64,000 nt of DNA from Corynebacterium aurimucosum ATCC 700975 (GCF_007672725.1 NZ_VDTC01000001.1:412453-476452); one strand, 5' to 3'; positions 11,471 through 20,012 are shown, counted from the first letter of the stretch. Translations and numbers: made by a program. The notes: generated from the sequence alone by a model not told the origin.

Positions 11471-11815
11471 CTATGAGTGAGAGTCGGCTTCTTCTTTGTG
11501 ATTCCACGGGACGATGGCGCTGACATCCGTAGTCTGGCGAGCTTTCCACAGATCGTATTCCTCTTGAAGCCCGAGCCAGAACTCCGCGGAATTCCCAAAG
11601 TAGGCCGACAAACGCAAAGCCATATCGGCACTGATACCGAGCGCACCGCGAGTGATTTTGGAAACTTGGGAACGAGTAGTGCCAATGTCGTTGGCCAGGC
11701 GATACTGGGTGATACCGCAGGGTTTGAGGAATTCTAGGAGAAGGACTTCTCCAGGATGCGGAACGGGAACAACATCAACATGAGTATGCGCGTCAGTGGT
11801 AGTCGATAAAGTCAA
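11471..11815 (-). CDS. higA: HigA-type XRE antitoxin / transcriptional regulator
   Basis: 114 residues from a TTG at 11815 with AAGGAG 9 bases upstream. A TTG two codons earlier is too close to that site. The HigA signature is clear: HPGEVLLLEFL followed by a helix-turn-helix (ITQYRLANDIGTTRSQVSKI) and the typical 'ALRLSAYFGNSAEFWLGLQEEYDLW' segment (shown as a family hallmark). HigA proteins neutralise a RelE-fold mRNA interferase and repress their own operon. The start overlaps the end of the toxin-like frame, the usual higBA arrangement. The toxin looks truncated, so HigA may now act alone. Confidence 0.85.
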   Translation of the reverse strand: MTLSTTTDAHTHVDVVPVPHPGEVLLLEFLKPCGITQYRLANDIGTTRSQVSKITRGALGISADMALRLSAYFGNSAEFWLGLQEEYDLWKARQTTDVSAIVPWNHKEEADSHS

Positions 11816-11993
11816 CGTCAACAGCTCCTTCGGGTGTCCACTTGAATATGATGCGCCACTGCGAGTTGACGCGAATTGAGTAGTAGCCTTCAAACCCACG
11901 CCAATAGTGTCTCTTTTTGACCCTAGTGTCAAGACTTGACACGAAATGTTTAGAATCCGCCGGGCCATCGGGGTTCCGGCAAAACGGGAACAA
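11793..11993 (-). pseudogene. higB: Truncated HigB/RelE-like toxin remnant
   Basis: The last 35-40 residues (GYYSIRVNSQWRIIFKW ... VDFIDYH) match the C-terminal half of HigB toxins. Full-length family members have about 90 residues with another 40-50 before this block. Upstream in frame there is only a TTG inside the rplL terminator. The predicted operon promoter (transcription start near 11897) lies inside the frame, so most of this reading would not be on the mRNA. I therefore call it a 5'-deleted toxin. A short functional toxin from a non-AUG start cannot be fully excluded. Confidence 0.65.
11904..11942 (-). promoter_or_regulatory. higBA promoter with 17-bp palindromic operator
   Basis: TTGACA (11927-11932), a 17-base spacer and CACTAT (11904-11909) form a promoter towards higA. 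The -35 box lies inside the palindrome GTGTCAAG-A-CTTGACAC (11926-11942), which has perfect 8-bp arms. This is the expected place for HigA autorepression. Confidence 0.65.
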
Positions 11994-12023
11994 CCCCGCA
12001 CCGCAGGAAAGCGGAACGGGGTT
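11992..12023 (-). terminator. Terminator after rplL
   Basis: The hairpin has arms AACCCCG (11992-11998) and CGGGGTT (12017-12023) plus an inner CCGC/GCGG. It is followed on the minus strand by GTTCCCGTTTTG. It lies about 50 bases beyond rplL. Confidence 0.7.
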
Positions 12024-12074
12024 GCTGGAGCGCAGCGGGTGTGCTGCGCGGGAAAGCTGAGTAATTCAGGTGAA

Positions 12075-12461
12075 TTACTTGAGCTCGACGGAAGCGCCAG
12101 CCTCTTCGAGCTTAGCCTTAGCAGCCTCAGCGTCGTCCTTGGAAGCACCCTCGAGGATAGCCTTCGGAGCGGACTCAACGAGCTCCTTAGCTTCCTTCAG
12201 GCCCAGGCCGGAGACGATCTCGCGGACAGCCTTAATAACGCCGATCTTCTTAGCGCCAGCGTCGGTCAGAACGACGTCGAACTCGGTCTTCTCTTCCTCA
12301 GCAGCACCGCCGGCAGCCGGGGCACCAGCAGCAACGGCAGCAACCGGAGCAGCGGCCTCAACGTCGAAGACCTCCTCGAATTCCTTAACGAACTCGGAGA
12401 GCTCGATGAGGGTCATTTCCTTGAAAGCTTCAATGAGCTCGTCCTTGGTGAGCTTAGCCAT
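12075..12461 (-). CDS. rplL: 50S ribosomal protein L7/L12
   Basis: 128 residues beginning [13 protein letters not shown]. The ATG at 12461 has AAAGGA 8 bases upstream; an ATG three codons earlier overlaps that site and is rejected. The protein has the N-terminal dimerisation helix, an Ala/Gly-rich hinge (about residues 35-55) and the globular factor-binding domain ending GASVELK. It forms the ribosomal stalk with L10 and recruits translational GTPases. It follows rplJ by 86 bases and is followed by a terminator. Confidence 0.97.
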   Translation of the reverse strand: MAKLTKDELIEAFKEMTLIELSEFVKEFEEVFDVEAAAPVAAVAAGAPAAGGAAEEEKTEFDVVLTDAGAKKIGVIKAVREIVSGLGLKEAKELVESAPKAILEGASKDDAEAAKAKLEEAGASVELK

Positions 12462-12547
12462 GATTGGCATCCTTTCTCATTGTGCCTGGCCGCGCTAGGC
12501 GGCCAGAAAAGTGTGTGTGTTTAAGTTGTGCGCCTTTAGTTGGCGTC

Positions 12548-13069
12548 TTAAGCTTCCGCAGCCTTCTTGTCCTGCAGGGCCGCAGCGGTGCGGACCATCT
12601 TGGTTGCAGGAGCGTTGAATACGGCGGCAGCCTTTGCCATAGAACCCTTCATGGCGCCAGCCAGCTTTGCGAGAGTGGTCTCGCGGTTGTCCAGCTTGGC
12701 GATGGCCTCAACCTGGTCGGCAGACAGAGCGTCGCCGTCCATGTAGCCACCCTTGATAACGAGTGCCTTGTTGTCATCAGCGAACTTGGTGATGACCTTC
12801 GCAGCATCCACTGCCTCGCCCTTGATGAACGCAATAGCGGTCGGGCCAGTCAGGTGCTCGTCAAGACCCTCGATGCCAGCTTCGTTGGCAGCGATCTTGA
12901 AAAGGGTGTTCTTGGCGACGGAGTACTCAACGTCAAAGCCGAGGTTGTTACGCAGCTCCTGGAGCTGACCCACGGTCAGGCCACGGTACTCGGTGAGCAC
13001 GATGGAGTTAGCGCCATCGAGCTTCTCCTTCAGCTTTGCCAGGTCTGCGGTGTTCTTCGGGTTTGCCAT
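12548..13069 (-). CDS. rplJ: 50S ribosomal protein L10
   Basis: 173 residues, standard length, beginning MANPKNTADLAKLKEKL, with the conserved YRGLTVGQLQELR segment. It binds 23S rRNA and carries L7/L12 dimers on its C-terminal helix. GAAAGGAGG precedes the ATG. Expression is probably autoregulated through the structured leader immediately upstream. Confidence 0.97.
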   Translation of the reverse strand: MANPKNTADLAKLKEKLDGANSIVLTEYRGLTVGQLQELRNNLGFDVEYSVAKNTLFKIAANEAGIEGLDEHLTGPTAIAFIKGEAVDAAKVITKFADDNKALVIKGGYMDGDALSADQVEAIAKLDNRETTLAKLAGAMKGSMAKAAAVFNAPATKMVRTAAALQDKKAAEA

Positions 13070-13361
13070 TTTCTACTACGCCTCCTTTCGAAACATCTCT
13101 TGTGTTTTCCGCCGGGGCCTTCCCACCTCGGTTGTCGTTAACGACAACCGAAATAACAAAAGCCCCGTGCAAGAGCACAGGGCGCGCGCGGAAATCCGCG
13201 GTAATTCGCAAAGTGTCTCCTGCGTGGGCCGCCCTCTAGAGCGAGGGACCTTCGATCCGACATTCCGGATGACCGACGGTCTTCGGTGAACTTTGACGCG
13301 GCCTCAGCGGGCCGTTCAAACTTCGCTAGGTACTTTACAACCCGACCTGCCACAACTCCAA
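13070..13361 (-). promoter_or_regulatory. rplJL promoter and structured leader (attenuator)
   Basis: The promoter candidate is TTGGAG (13356-13361), 18 bases, TAAAGT (13332-13337), giving a leader of about 255 bases. The leader contains a terminator-type hairpin (arms 13163-13170 and 13175-13182, tetraloop) followed by CTTTTGTTATTT, i.e. an attenuator. A 24-bp perfect palindrome (13128-13151) lies between it and the rplJ ribosome site. L10 (or L10-L12) binding to such leaders controls the operon in many bacteria. I did not confirm the L10 kink-turn consensus. Between the leader and the next gene (13362-13421) nothing is seen. Confidence 0.65.
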
Positions 13362-13421
13362 ATCGCTTCTCGAAGTTCTCTCTCCTGAGAGCTGTCCACT
13401 CGGGTTCCTCGATGAGGATTG

Positions 13422-14216
13422 TTACTCACCGAGCACCCCACGCGGCACGATAACCGGAGAGTCACCTCGCGGGTCATCCCAGATTTCCACGTCGATGCCA
13501 TACGCGGCTGCCAGCACTTCTTTTGTCAACGCCTGGCGGGGAGTTCCCTGCGCGATGACCTCGCCGTTGTTCATAACCACCATGGTGTCGGAGTACTGAC
13601 CGGCCAACATGAGATCGTGCAACACGACGACGACCGTTTTCCCTGCATCGGCTTGTTTGCGCACGAGCTGCAAAACGCTCATGGCGTGGGCTGGGTCGAG
13701 GAAGGTGGTGGGTTCGTCGAGAAGCAGCACTGGCGTGTCCTGCGCCAAGGCCAGCGCGAGCCACACTCGTTGGCGTTGGCCACCCGAGAGCGCCGCGATG
13801 TCACGGTCGATGAAGTCAGTAATGCCAGTCTCCACGCAGGCCTGCGCGATGATATCGCGGTCTTTCGCGGACAGTCCCCTTCCCCACCCAAGGTGCGCGT
13901 ACCGCCCGCGGGCGACGAGCTCGCCGACGCGCAGCCCATCCGGCGCCATCGGGTGCTGGGGAAGCAAGGCCACATGGGCCGCCGCTTCCTTCGGGCTCAT
14001 GGAATGCACATCCAACTCGCCAATGCGCACGCTTCCCTGCCGAGGGCGAAGAATCTTCGACAAGGTCTTCAGCAACGTCGATTTCCCGCAGCCATTGGGG
14101 CCGATGAGCGTGGTGACCTCCCCTGGTTGAGCCGCGAGGTCAACCCCGGAGAGAATATCTTTCCCGCCCTGATAACCGGCATGGATGCCTTGGGCTTTCA
14201 GCTCGCAACTGTTCAT
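13422..14216 (-). CDS. Iron-siderophore ABC transporter ATP-binding protein
   Basis: 264 residues. Walker A (GPNGCGKST), the signature ALSGGQRQR, Walker B (VLLLDEPTTFLD) and the H-loop histidine (VVVLHDLML) are all intact. It is a FecE/FepC-type ATPase that powers uptake by the two permeases upstream. The ATG at 14216 was chosen for AAAGGA 8 bases away; the ATG at 14225 lies inside that ribosome site. It is the last gene of the four-gene iron operon and starts 6 bases after the permease stop. The end, IVPRGVLGE, is typical of catechol-siderophore systems. Confidence 0.93.
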   Translation of the reverse strand: MNSCELKAQGIHAGYQGGKDILSGVDLAAQPGEVTTLIGPNGCGKSTLLKTLSKILRPRQGSVRIGELDVHSMSPKEAAAHVALLPQHPMAPDGLRVGELVARGRYAHLGWGRGLSAKDRDIIAQACVETGITDFIDRDIAALSGGQRQRVWLALALAQDTPVLLLDEPTTFLDPAHAMSVLQLVRKQADAGKTVVVVLHDLMLAGQYSDTMVVMNNGEVIAQGTPRQALTKEVLAAAYGIDVEIWDDPRGDSPVIVPRGVLGE

Positions 14217-14221
14217 GATTT

Positions 14222-15274
14222 TCATCCTTTCCGCCTTGCGGCATTCCACACCACGATGACCAGGGCGGTGCCGCCGATCACTGAGGACACAGCACCCACC
14301 GGCGCGTCCATCGGGAGCGCCCCGGCCACCACGGCGCAGGCGCTTAAGAGTGCCGCACCAGCAGCGCACGACACCACCGGCGAAGGAGTGGGGGTTCGGG
14401 CGATCATGCGTCCGAGGTGTGGGGCCAGCAGCGCGATAAAACCGATGGGCCCCGCCACGGATACGGTCACCGCGCATATTCCGGTGGCCGCAATGAGGAG
14501 CGCGGTGCGCGTCCGCGTGATGTCCACGCCCAAGGAGAGTGCCGAGAGATCATCATGGGCTAGAAGCGGCAGTTCCCGGGCATGCCACGAACCAAGCAAC
14601 ACGAAAGGCGCCAGTCCTACGAGAAGCGGAACAATGACGTCCACCCGTACAAAGCCCGTGGTTCCCGCCAGCCACAGCTGAGACTGTGCCGCACGGAGGA
14701 GCTCCGCAGCGCGCAAGAGATAGGCCACCATGGCTTGAAACAGCAGTGATAGCGCGATGCCGACGATGACGATGCGGTTGCTCGTGCCGATTCCCCCAAG
14801 CACCACCAGAAGGATGGCCGCCAACACCGCCCCCAGCAGCGCGAGCCCCGCCCGCCACCAGAACACGGAGACACCCTCTGCGAGAAGCGGCCGGGACATC
14901 ACCGTCCCGATGACCACCATCACCGAAGCCCCACCGGTCACGCCAAGGATGTCGGGGGAGGCCAGCGGATTACGCGACATCGACTGCGTCCACGACCCCG
15001 CCAGTCCGAGCGCGGCGCCCACGATGAGGGTTGCTAGCGCTACGGGCATGCGCAGATCCCACACGACGCGGATTTCGCTTCGGCTCCCACCACCGTTGAG
15101 GATCTCCAGGACGCGCAGCGGACTCAGCCCCACGGGGCCTTGCCCGAGCATCAGGACGTAAGAAACTGCCGCGACCAGCACAAAGAAGCAGGTGGCTGAC
15201 CATATCCATATCCGGCGCTGCCGTTGTTGGGAACGCAGGCGCTTGGCGACGCCCCCCTTCACCCCATCACTCAT
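14222..15274 (-). CDS. FecCD-family siderophore ABC permease (second subunit)
   Basis: 350 residues with about nine to ten hydrophobic helices. FecCD hallmarks are 'NPLASPDILGVTGGAS' and, near the C-terminus, 'GPIGFIALLAPHLGRMI', the coupling-helix region that contacts the ATPase. It pairs with the next permease to form the membrane channel. The ATG at 15274 overlaps the upstream stop by 4 bases, which indicates translational coupling. Upstream in-frame starts would run into the preceding gene and are not supported. Confidence 0.93.
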   Translation of the reverse strand: MSDGVKGGVAKRLRSQQRQRRIWIWSATCFFVLVAAVSYVLMLGQGPVGLSPLRVLEILNGGGSRSEIRVVWDLRMPVALATLIVGAALGLAGSWTQSMSRNPLASPDILGVTGGASVMVVIGTVMSRPLLAEGVSVFWWRAGLALLGAVLAAILLVVLGGIGTSNRIVIVGIALSLLFQAMVAYLLRAAELLRAAQSQLWLAGTTGFVRVDVIVPLLVGLAPFVLLGSWHARELPLLAHDDLSALSLGVDITRTRTALLIAATGICAVTVSVAGPIGFIALLAPHLGRMIARTPTPSPVVSCAAGAALLSACAVVAGALPMDAPVGAVSSVIGGTALVIVVWNAARRKG

Positions 15275-16305
15275 AGCTTCTGCTCCCCTCGGCGCACGGC
15301 CCAGATGAGGAAAGGTGCGCCCACGAAAGCTAGGACGATAGACATCTCCAACTCCGAGGGGCCAGCGATAAGCCGGCCTAAGATATCCGCAGCCAGCACG
15401 GAACAACCGCCCAGCAGCGCGGCGGGGGCAATCATGGCGGCAACCGCCGGACCTGTACACCGCCGGAGGAGGTGGGGGACGGCAAATCCCACGAAAGCGA
15501 TGGGGCCTGCCGCAGCGGTAGCGCATCCGGCCAAGACAACTATGCTTAAGGCCGCGCCACGGCGCGCCAGTGCCGGCGAGCCGCCCAAGGCAACCGAAGA
15601 CTCCTCACCCATGGCCAATAAGTCGAGCGGGCGCGCCACACGTGCGGCAATGATGAGCCCGACGAGCAGACCGCCGGCTGCAATCGCGACCTCCCCGGGG
15701 CCGCGCCCAAACGTGGAGCCGATGGTCCAGCGGCGCATGCTGTCGAGCACATCCGTGGAATACAAGCCGATCAGCATGGCGCCAGAGCTTAAGGCAGCCG
15801 ATACTCCTGCACCCACGAGGAGCAGCGTCAGGGAATCAGGAAACCGCCGGGAAACACCCAGAACCACTACCGTGGCCAAACCGGCTCCCACCAGGGCGAG
15901 CGCCGTCCGCATCCCCAGCGAGGTGGCAAGCCCCAACGCCGTCCCGAGCGCTACAAGGAAGGAAGCACCCGCAGTGATACCAATGAAGCCGGGATCGGCC
16001 AAGGGGTTCTTGGTCCACGTCTGGGCGATGACACCGGAGACCGCAATGGCTGCACCCGCGAAGTACGCCAAGAAGGTGCGCGGCATACGCAAGTCCCACA
16101 CGATATTTTCTATCTCCGGCTGGCTTTCATGGAGGAAGGCGGGAAGGAGTTCGGACAAGGCGATGGACCGCGATCCCACCACCAGCGAGCAGGCGAGGAG
16201 AAGCAGTGAAACCACAACCAGAGCGCTGGTGAGGAGCACGCGTCCCCTCCCCCGCGAATCTAGCTCGCCGCGGGTGGCCCCGGCGTTTCTCGGTAATGCG
16301 AGCAC
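15271..16305 (-). CDS. FecCD-family siderophore ABC permease (first subunit)
   Basis: 344 residues. It starts at a GTG placed directly after the TAA of the binding-protein gene. The helices and the motifs 'NPLADPGFIGITAGAS' and 'GPIAFVGFAVPHLLR' identify the FecCD family. It forms the heterodimeric permease with the downstream subunit. The tight spacing (0 bases upstream, 4-base overlap downstream) marks one operon. Confidence 0.92.
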   Translation of the reverse strand: MLALPRNAGATRGELDSRGRGRVLLTSALVVVSLLLLACSLVVGSRSIALSELLPAFLHESQPEIENIVWDLRMPRTFLAYFAGAAIAVSGVIAQTWTKNPLADPGFIGITAGASFLVALGTALGLATSLGMRTALALVGAGLATVVVLGVSRRFPDSLTLLLVGAGVSAALSSGAMLIGLYSTDVLDSMRRWTIGSTFGRGPGEVAIAAGGLLVGLIIAARVARPLDLLAMGEESSVALGGSPALARRGAALSIVVLAGCATAAAGPIAFVGFAVPHLLRRCTGPAVAAMIAPAALLGGCSVLAADILGRLIAGPSELEMSIVLAFVGAPFLIWAVRRGEQKL

Positions 16306-17250
16306 TTAGAGTTGCTCTTCAAATTTATCGACAGCCCAAGGAATGGTGAGCGGGTTCGGCATGCTCATGGCGTTGCCGGTATCCGTTTCTAGGTAGCGGA
16401 CGCGGCCATCCTTGACCACGTCTAGGCCTTGGAACGTCGAATCCTTCTTCAGCTCGTCGACTGCACCGTTGTAATCCAAGACGAACAGGTAGTCCACGTC
16501 GTTGAGCTGGGAGTAGTTCTCTGGGGCGTAGTCCACGAAGAAGCTCGAGCCATCACCCTCCAGCTCCTGCGGAATCTCAAAGCCAAGGTCTTCGATGAAT
16601 TGACCGCGGCCATCATCGGAAGTGTAGAGGCCCAGCTTTCCGTCATAGGGCATGACGATGGCCGCGCGTTTGCCGTTAAGCTCCGGGTGAGATTCCTTGA
16701 ATTCATCGAAGGCGCCTTGCGCCTTGTCAATAAGCTTGTCACCCTCCTCTTCCTTCTCAACGGCAGAGGCGATGGTCTTAACCTGCTCTTCCCAGGGAAC
16801 CTGCCAGTCTTCGAAGCCCTCCGGCTTCATGGTCAGCGGCGCGATCTCCTCGAGGGATTTCTGTGCTTCCTGGTCCACTGCCTGATTGACAGCAATGATC
16901 TGCGTGGGGTCCGAAGCCGTGACCTGCTCAAGAACATCGGCCGTGAACCCGGAAGCGGTGTTATAGATAACCTCAGGCTGGGCATCTCCCAGAAGTTCTT
17001 TCGCCCATGGGCCCACACCGGAGGGATCACCATCACCCTGCGCTCCCCAGGGCGCTACGGCAACGGGGGTGATTCCGAGCGCGAGGACAGTATCGGCGTC
17101 GCCAAGCCCCAGGCTGGCAACCCGCACCTCCTCAGCGCTGCCTGCACCCGCACTGTCCTCACCGCTTCCGCGCGAGCACCCTGTCAGAGCAATCGCTGCC
17201 GCCGAGACAATCGCGAGCACGGCTTTCGCACGCCGGTGGATAGCAACCAT
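16306..17250 (-). CDS. Iron-siderophore ABC transporter substrate-binding lipoprotein
   Basis: 314 residues from the ATG at 17250 with GAAGGAAAGG upstream. A longer in-frame reading to 17295 lacks a signal-peptide start. Residues 1-24 are a lipoprotein signal with lipobox LTGC (Cys25). The mature part has the FepB/FhuD-type two-lobe fold (VRVASLGLGDADTVLALGI ... GKRAAIVMPYDGKLGLY). It captures ferric-siderophore outside the membrane and feeds the two permeases. It is the first gene of the operon and lies under a DtxR-like operator shared with the divergent gene at 17375. Confidence 0.92.
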   Translation of the reverse strand: MVAIHRRAKAVLAIVSAAAIALTGCSRGSGEDSAGAGSAEEVRVASLGLGDADTVLALGITPVAVAPWGAQGDGDPSGVGPWAKELLGDAQPEVIYNTASGFTADVLEQVTASDPTQIIAVNQAVDQEAQKSLEEIAPLTMKPEGFEDWQVPWEEQVKTIASAVEKEEEGDKLIDKAQGAFDEFKESHPELNGKRAAIVMPYDGKLGLYTSDDGRGQFIEDLGFEIPQELEGDGSSFFVDYAPENYSQLNDVDYLFVLDYNGAVDELKKDSTFQGLDVVKDGRVRYLETDTGNAMSMPNPLTIPWAVDKFEEQL

Positions 17251-17309
17251 GGAATCAACCTTTCCTTCGATGGGAACGAGCACACAAGCCGTCACACCCC
17301 TAATCTATT

Positions 17310-17328
17310 TGAGGCAAGCCTAACCTCT
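17310..17328. promoter_or_regulatory. DtxR-like iron box between divergent iron-uptake genes
   Basis: TGAGGCAAGCCTAACCTCT matches the 19-bp DtxR consensus TTAGGTTAGCCTAACCTAA at 14 of 19 positions, including the core AGCCTAACCT. It overlaps the rightward promoter TTGAGG (17309-17314), 18 bases, TATGAT (17333-17338). It also covers the region just upstream of the leftward operon. DtxR-Fe(II) would repress both sides under iron sufficiency. Confidence 0.7.
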
Positions 17329-17374
17329 GCTTTATGATGGATTCAAATTTCCCTTATACCTAGGAACAATTCCT

Positions 17375-18169
17375 TTGACGCATCACCGCTTATTACCCGT
17401 TACCCTCGCCGGGAATACCCGCCTCAAGCCGCGACTGCACCGCCTTACTTTTCACTCGCCCGCCTTCGGCTCCTACCCCCTCGCCGGGCCTGATGAGTAT
17501 TTTGGGCTCCTCATGCCCCAGGACGGGCAGGAGTTTTCGCCCTTCCCAGTTGAGGATGCCAATGTGCGCGCCGCCGTCACTGGCTTGCCTGACGACGTTC
17601 GCCCGGCGTTGCGGTGGTACACAATTCGCAGGCTCGACCACGAGGCCTGCACCATCGATGTCGATGTGGTGACCCATGGCGATAATGGCCCGGGCTCGCG
17701 GTGGATCCTTAAGGCCCAACCCGGGGATACCGCCGGAATCTATACGGGGCAAGCACGGTGGCAGGCACCCAAGAAATCACAGCTGTTGCTCGCGGACGCC
17801 TCCGCTCTCCCCGCACTGTGGCACATCCTGGAGCACTACGAAACCTTCTCACCGCAATCCTTGAGTGGCGTCGACGTCGTTGCACTAATTGCAGACGACT
17901 CCGAAATTGAGGACGGCTTTGAGAAGACCTGGCGCGGCAAGGTTCGTTCACTCACCATGGTCGCCGCCCCGCACGAGGAACACAGCGCACGCGCCGTTCA
18001 GCTTCTTAGCTCTCGTTTCTCCGCGGATACAGCTCCGGATTCAGTGTGGGTATCTGGCGAAGGGGACCTGGCCAAAGAAGTGCGCTCATTGGCGGTGCAC
18101 GACTGGGGAGTGCCGCGCGAGGACGTCATCTGGTCCGTGTACTGGATGAACGGCAAGCCGCGGCCTTAA
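17375..18169 (+). CDS. Siderophore-interacting protein (ViuB/SIP family ferric reductase)
   Basis: 264 residues from a TTG at 17375 with AGGAA upstream; no ATG gives a complete protein. The FAD-binding motif R-x-Y-T-x-R occurs as RWYTIRRLD (about residues 79-87). The C-terminal SIP domain (SQLLLADASALPALWHIL ... VWVSGEGDLAKEVR) supplies the NAD(P)H side. Such proteins reduce and release iron from imported ferric-siderophore in the cytoplasm. It is divergent from the importer operon and shares its DtxR-like box, so uptake and release are probably co-regulated. Confidence 0.9.
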   Translation: MTHHRLLPVTLAGNTRLKPRLHRLTFHSPAFGSYPLAGPDEYFGLLMPQDGQEFSPFPVEDANVRAAVTGLPDDVRPALRWYTIRRLDHEACTIDVDVVTHGDNGPGSRWILKAQPGDTAGIYTGQARWQAPKKSQLLLADASALPALWHILEHYETFSPQSLSGVDVVALIADDSEIEDGFEKTWRGKVRSLTMVAAPHEEHSARAVQLLSSRFSADTAPDSVWVSGEGDLAKEVRSLAVHDWGVPREDVIWSVYWMNGKPRP

Positions 18170-18247
18170 ATCCTTCGCACGCATCTAGTCCTTTAACCGG
18201 CGGTGGGTAGCCGGTGAATAACACGGTGCGCTGCCACATGGTTCCCA

Positions 18248-18349
18248 TCAGAAGGTTCCAGTCAAGAGGTTTCAGTCAGAAGGTTTACTTGCCCCCAAAC
18301 GAACCTTCTTCGCTCCCCCAGATGGTTTGTTTGCCCCCAAGAGAACCTT
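18248..18349. repeat. 14-bp tandem repeats plus two related hairpin units
   Basis: Three 14-bp tandem units (TCAGAAGGTTCCAG at 18248, TCAAGAGGTTTCAG at 18262, then TCAGAAGGTTTAC at 18276) run into two 26-bp units (18282-18307 and 18324-18349). The 26-bp units are 22/26 identical and share TTGCCCCCAA and end GAACCTT. Each 26-bp unit can fold (AAGGTT...AACCTT). The architecture resembles the element at 60763-60893. Confidence 0.7.
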
Positions 18350-18708
18350 GTGACTAGAACCATCTACATCCAGCGCCCGCGCTTGCCCCAGGCCTGATGC
18401 ATCTCCGCTCAAGCCCATGTCCCGAATCCAAGCAGGGAGCACCTGGGGCACACACAGCACAACGCGGGCCCCGGATAATTCCGGAACCCGCGTTGCAAGG
18501 GGTCTTGACTATCAGGCGGTTTCTCACGCCGCCCGCCCTGCAAGACTCAGGGTGTTCTCTCTATCTCTCATGCACCTCTCTCAAACGCACAAGGATTATT
18601 ATGCGATACATTCCTTGAAAGCCCATCGAACCTGCCTGTATTTTACCTGTCAGTGGTTTTTAGCCCTCTGACCTGTACAAATAATTCGACACGCAAGGAA
18701 AAAGGCAA

Positions 18709-18739
18709 TAAAAAATCCCGGCTCGTGAATGAGCCGGGA
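18709..18739 (-). terminator. Terminator of the rplKA transcript
   Basis: Perfect 9-bp stem TCCCGGCTC (18716-18724) / GAGCCGGGA (18731-18739) with a 6-base loop. It is followed on the minus strand by TTTTTTATT. It lies about 30 bases after rplA. Confidence 0.92.
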
Positions 18740-18766
18740 CCTTTACGCCGTTAACACAGACATCAA

Positions 18767-19471
18767 TTAGTCGGTGTAGTTCTTCTCCACGGAAGCGTCG
18801 ACCGGGATGCCCGGGCCGGAGGTGGTGGAGATGGTGATCTTCTTGGCGTAGATGCCCTTGGCGGAGGACGGCTTCAGGCGAATGATCTCGTCGTACAGCG
18901 CGCCGTAGTTCTCTGCCAGCTTCTCAGCGTCGAAGGAAGCCTTGCCGATGATGGCGTGCAGGTTGGAAGCCTTGTCCACACGGAAGGAAATCTTACCGCC
19001 CTTGACGTCAGCGACAGCCTTGGTCACGTCAGCGGTCACGGTGCCGGTCTTCGGGTTCGGCATGAGACCACGCGGGCCCAGCACGCGTGCAACGCGGCCA
19101 ACCTTGGCCATCTGATCCGGGGTAGCGATAGCAACGTCGAAGTCGATGTTGCCCTCGTTGATGGCAGCGATCAGCTCTTCGGTGCCGACGATGTCAGCGC
19201 CAGCAGCCTTAGCGGCCTCAGCGTTGTCGCCCTCAGCGAAGACGGCCACGCGGACGTCCTTACCGGTGCCGTGCGGCAGGGAAACGGTGCCGCGAACCAG
19301 CTGATCAGCCTTGCGCGGGTCAACGCCGAGGCGGAAGACAACGTCGACAGTAGCGTCGAAGTTCTTGGAGGAGGTCTCCTTGGCCAGCTTGGCGGCCTCG
19401 ATCGGACGGTACTGGCGGGAGCGGTCTACCAGCTCAGCGGCAGCCTTGTATGCCTTGGACTTGGTGCTCAT
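18767..19471 (-). CDS. rplA: 50S ribosomal protein L1
   Basis: 234 residues from the ATG at 19471 ([11 protein letters not shown]), with AAAGGA upstream. In-frame codons further upstream encode non-conserved sequence. Hallmarks are [13 protein letters not shown] and [18 protein letters not shown]1 binds 23S rRNA at the E-site stalk and can repress the rplKA operon. It is preceded by rplK and followed by a strong terminator. Confidence 0.97.
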   Translation of the reverse strand: MSTKSKAYKAAAELVDRSRQYRPIEAAKLAKETSSKNFDATVDVVFRLGVDPRKADQLVRGTVSLPHGTGKDVRVAVFAEGDNAEAAKAAGADIVGTEELIAAINEGNIDFDVAIATPDQMAKVGRVARVLGPRGLMPNPKTGTVTADVTKAVADVKGGKISFRVDKASNLHAIIGKASFDAEKLAENYGALYDEIIRLKPSSAKGIYAKKITISTTSGPGIPVDASVEKNYTD

Positions 19472-19568
19472 AAGTGCAATTCCTTTTCTTGGATTGATGT
19501 GGTGATAGCGGGCCGAAGCTGGCCCTGCCACGCGCGATACAGAACGTATCGCGCATTAAATTGAATTA

Positions 19569-20012
19569 TTACTTAGCCGGGATGCCGTCAACGGTGATGC
19601 CCATGGAGCGAGCGGTACCAGCGATGATGCGGGCGCCGTTCTCGATGTCACGAGCGTTGAGGTCCTCGAACTTGGTCTGTGCAATCTCCTTGCACTGATC
19701 CCAGGTCACGGAGCCAACCTTATCGGTGTGCGGAACGCCGGAGCCCTTCTTGATGCCAGCGGCCTTGAGCAGGAGCTTCGCTGCCGGCGGGGTCTTCAGC
19801 TTGAAGTCGAAGGAGCGGTCCTCGTAGACGGTGATTTCCACCGGCACGACGTTGCCGCGCTGTGACTCGGTCGCAGCGTTATAAGCCTTGCAGAACTCCA
19901 TGATGTTGACGCCGTGGGCACCGAGTGCCGGGCCGACCGGCGGAGCCGGGTTAGCAGCGCCTGCTTCGATCTGGAGCTTGATCAGGCCAGTGACCTTCTT
20001 CTTGGGAGCCAT
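19569..20012 (-). CDS. rplK: 50S ribosomal protein L11
   Basis: 147 residues. The N-terminal domain has [19 protein letters not shown]. The rRNA-binding C-terminal domain ends [12 protein letters not shown]11 forms the GTPase-associated centre with L10/L12. AGGAAAGAGG precedes the ATG. It is followed after about 100 bases by rplA on the same transcript. Confidence 0.97.
   Translation of the reverse strand: MAPKKKVTGLIKLQIEAGAANPAPPVGPALGAHGVNIMEFCKAYNAATESQRGNVVPVEITVYEDRSFDFKLKTPPAAKLLLKAAGIKKGSGVPHTDKVGSVTWDQCKEIAQTKFEDLNARDIENGARIIAGTARSMGITVDGIPAK

Larger units (their letters stand above)
18170..18766. other. 597-bp gene-free stretch with repeats and hairpins
   Basis: No supported gene. 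It contains a repeat cluster (18248-18349, listed separately), a GC-rich hairpin at 18461-18494 (arms AACGCGGG/CCCGCGTT with inner CCGG/CCGG) that lacks a T-run on either strand, and the rplA terminator at 18709-18739. A possible 33-codon frame near 18570-18671 has no ribosome site and low-complexity content, so I do not call it. Confidence 0.7.

Noticed and set aside
11471..12178. Extended 235-codon version of HigA running back into rplL
   Set aside because: Codons before 11815 overlap rplL and its terminator. The ribosome site and family alignment place the start at 11815.
18570..18671. 33-codon peptide (starting MHLSQTHKDYY) upstream of the rplA terminator
   Set aside because: No ribosome site or plausible promoter and no recognisable feature; length is compatible with chance.
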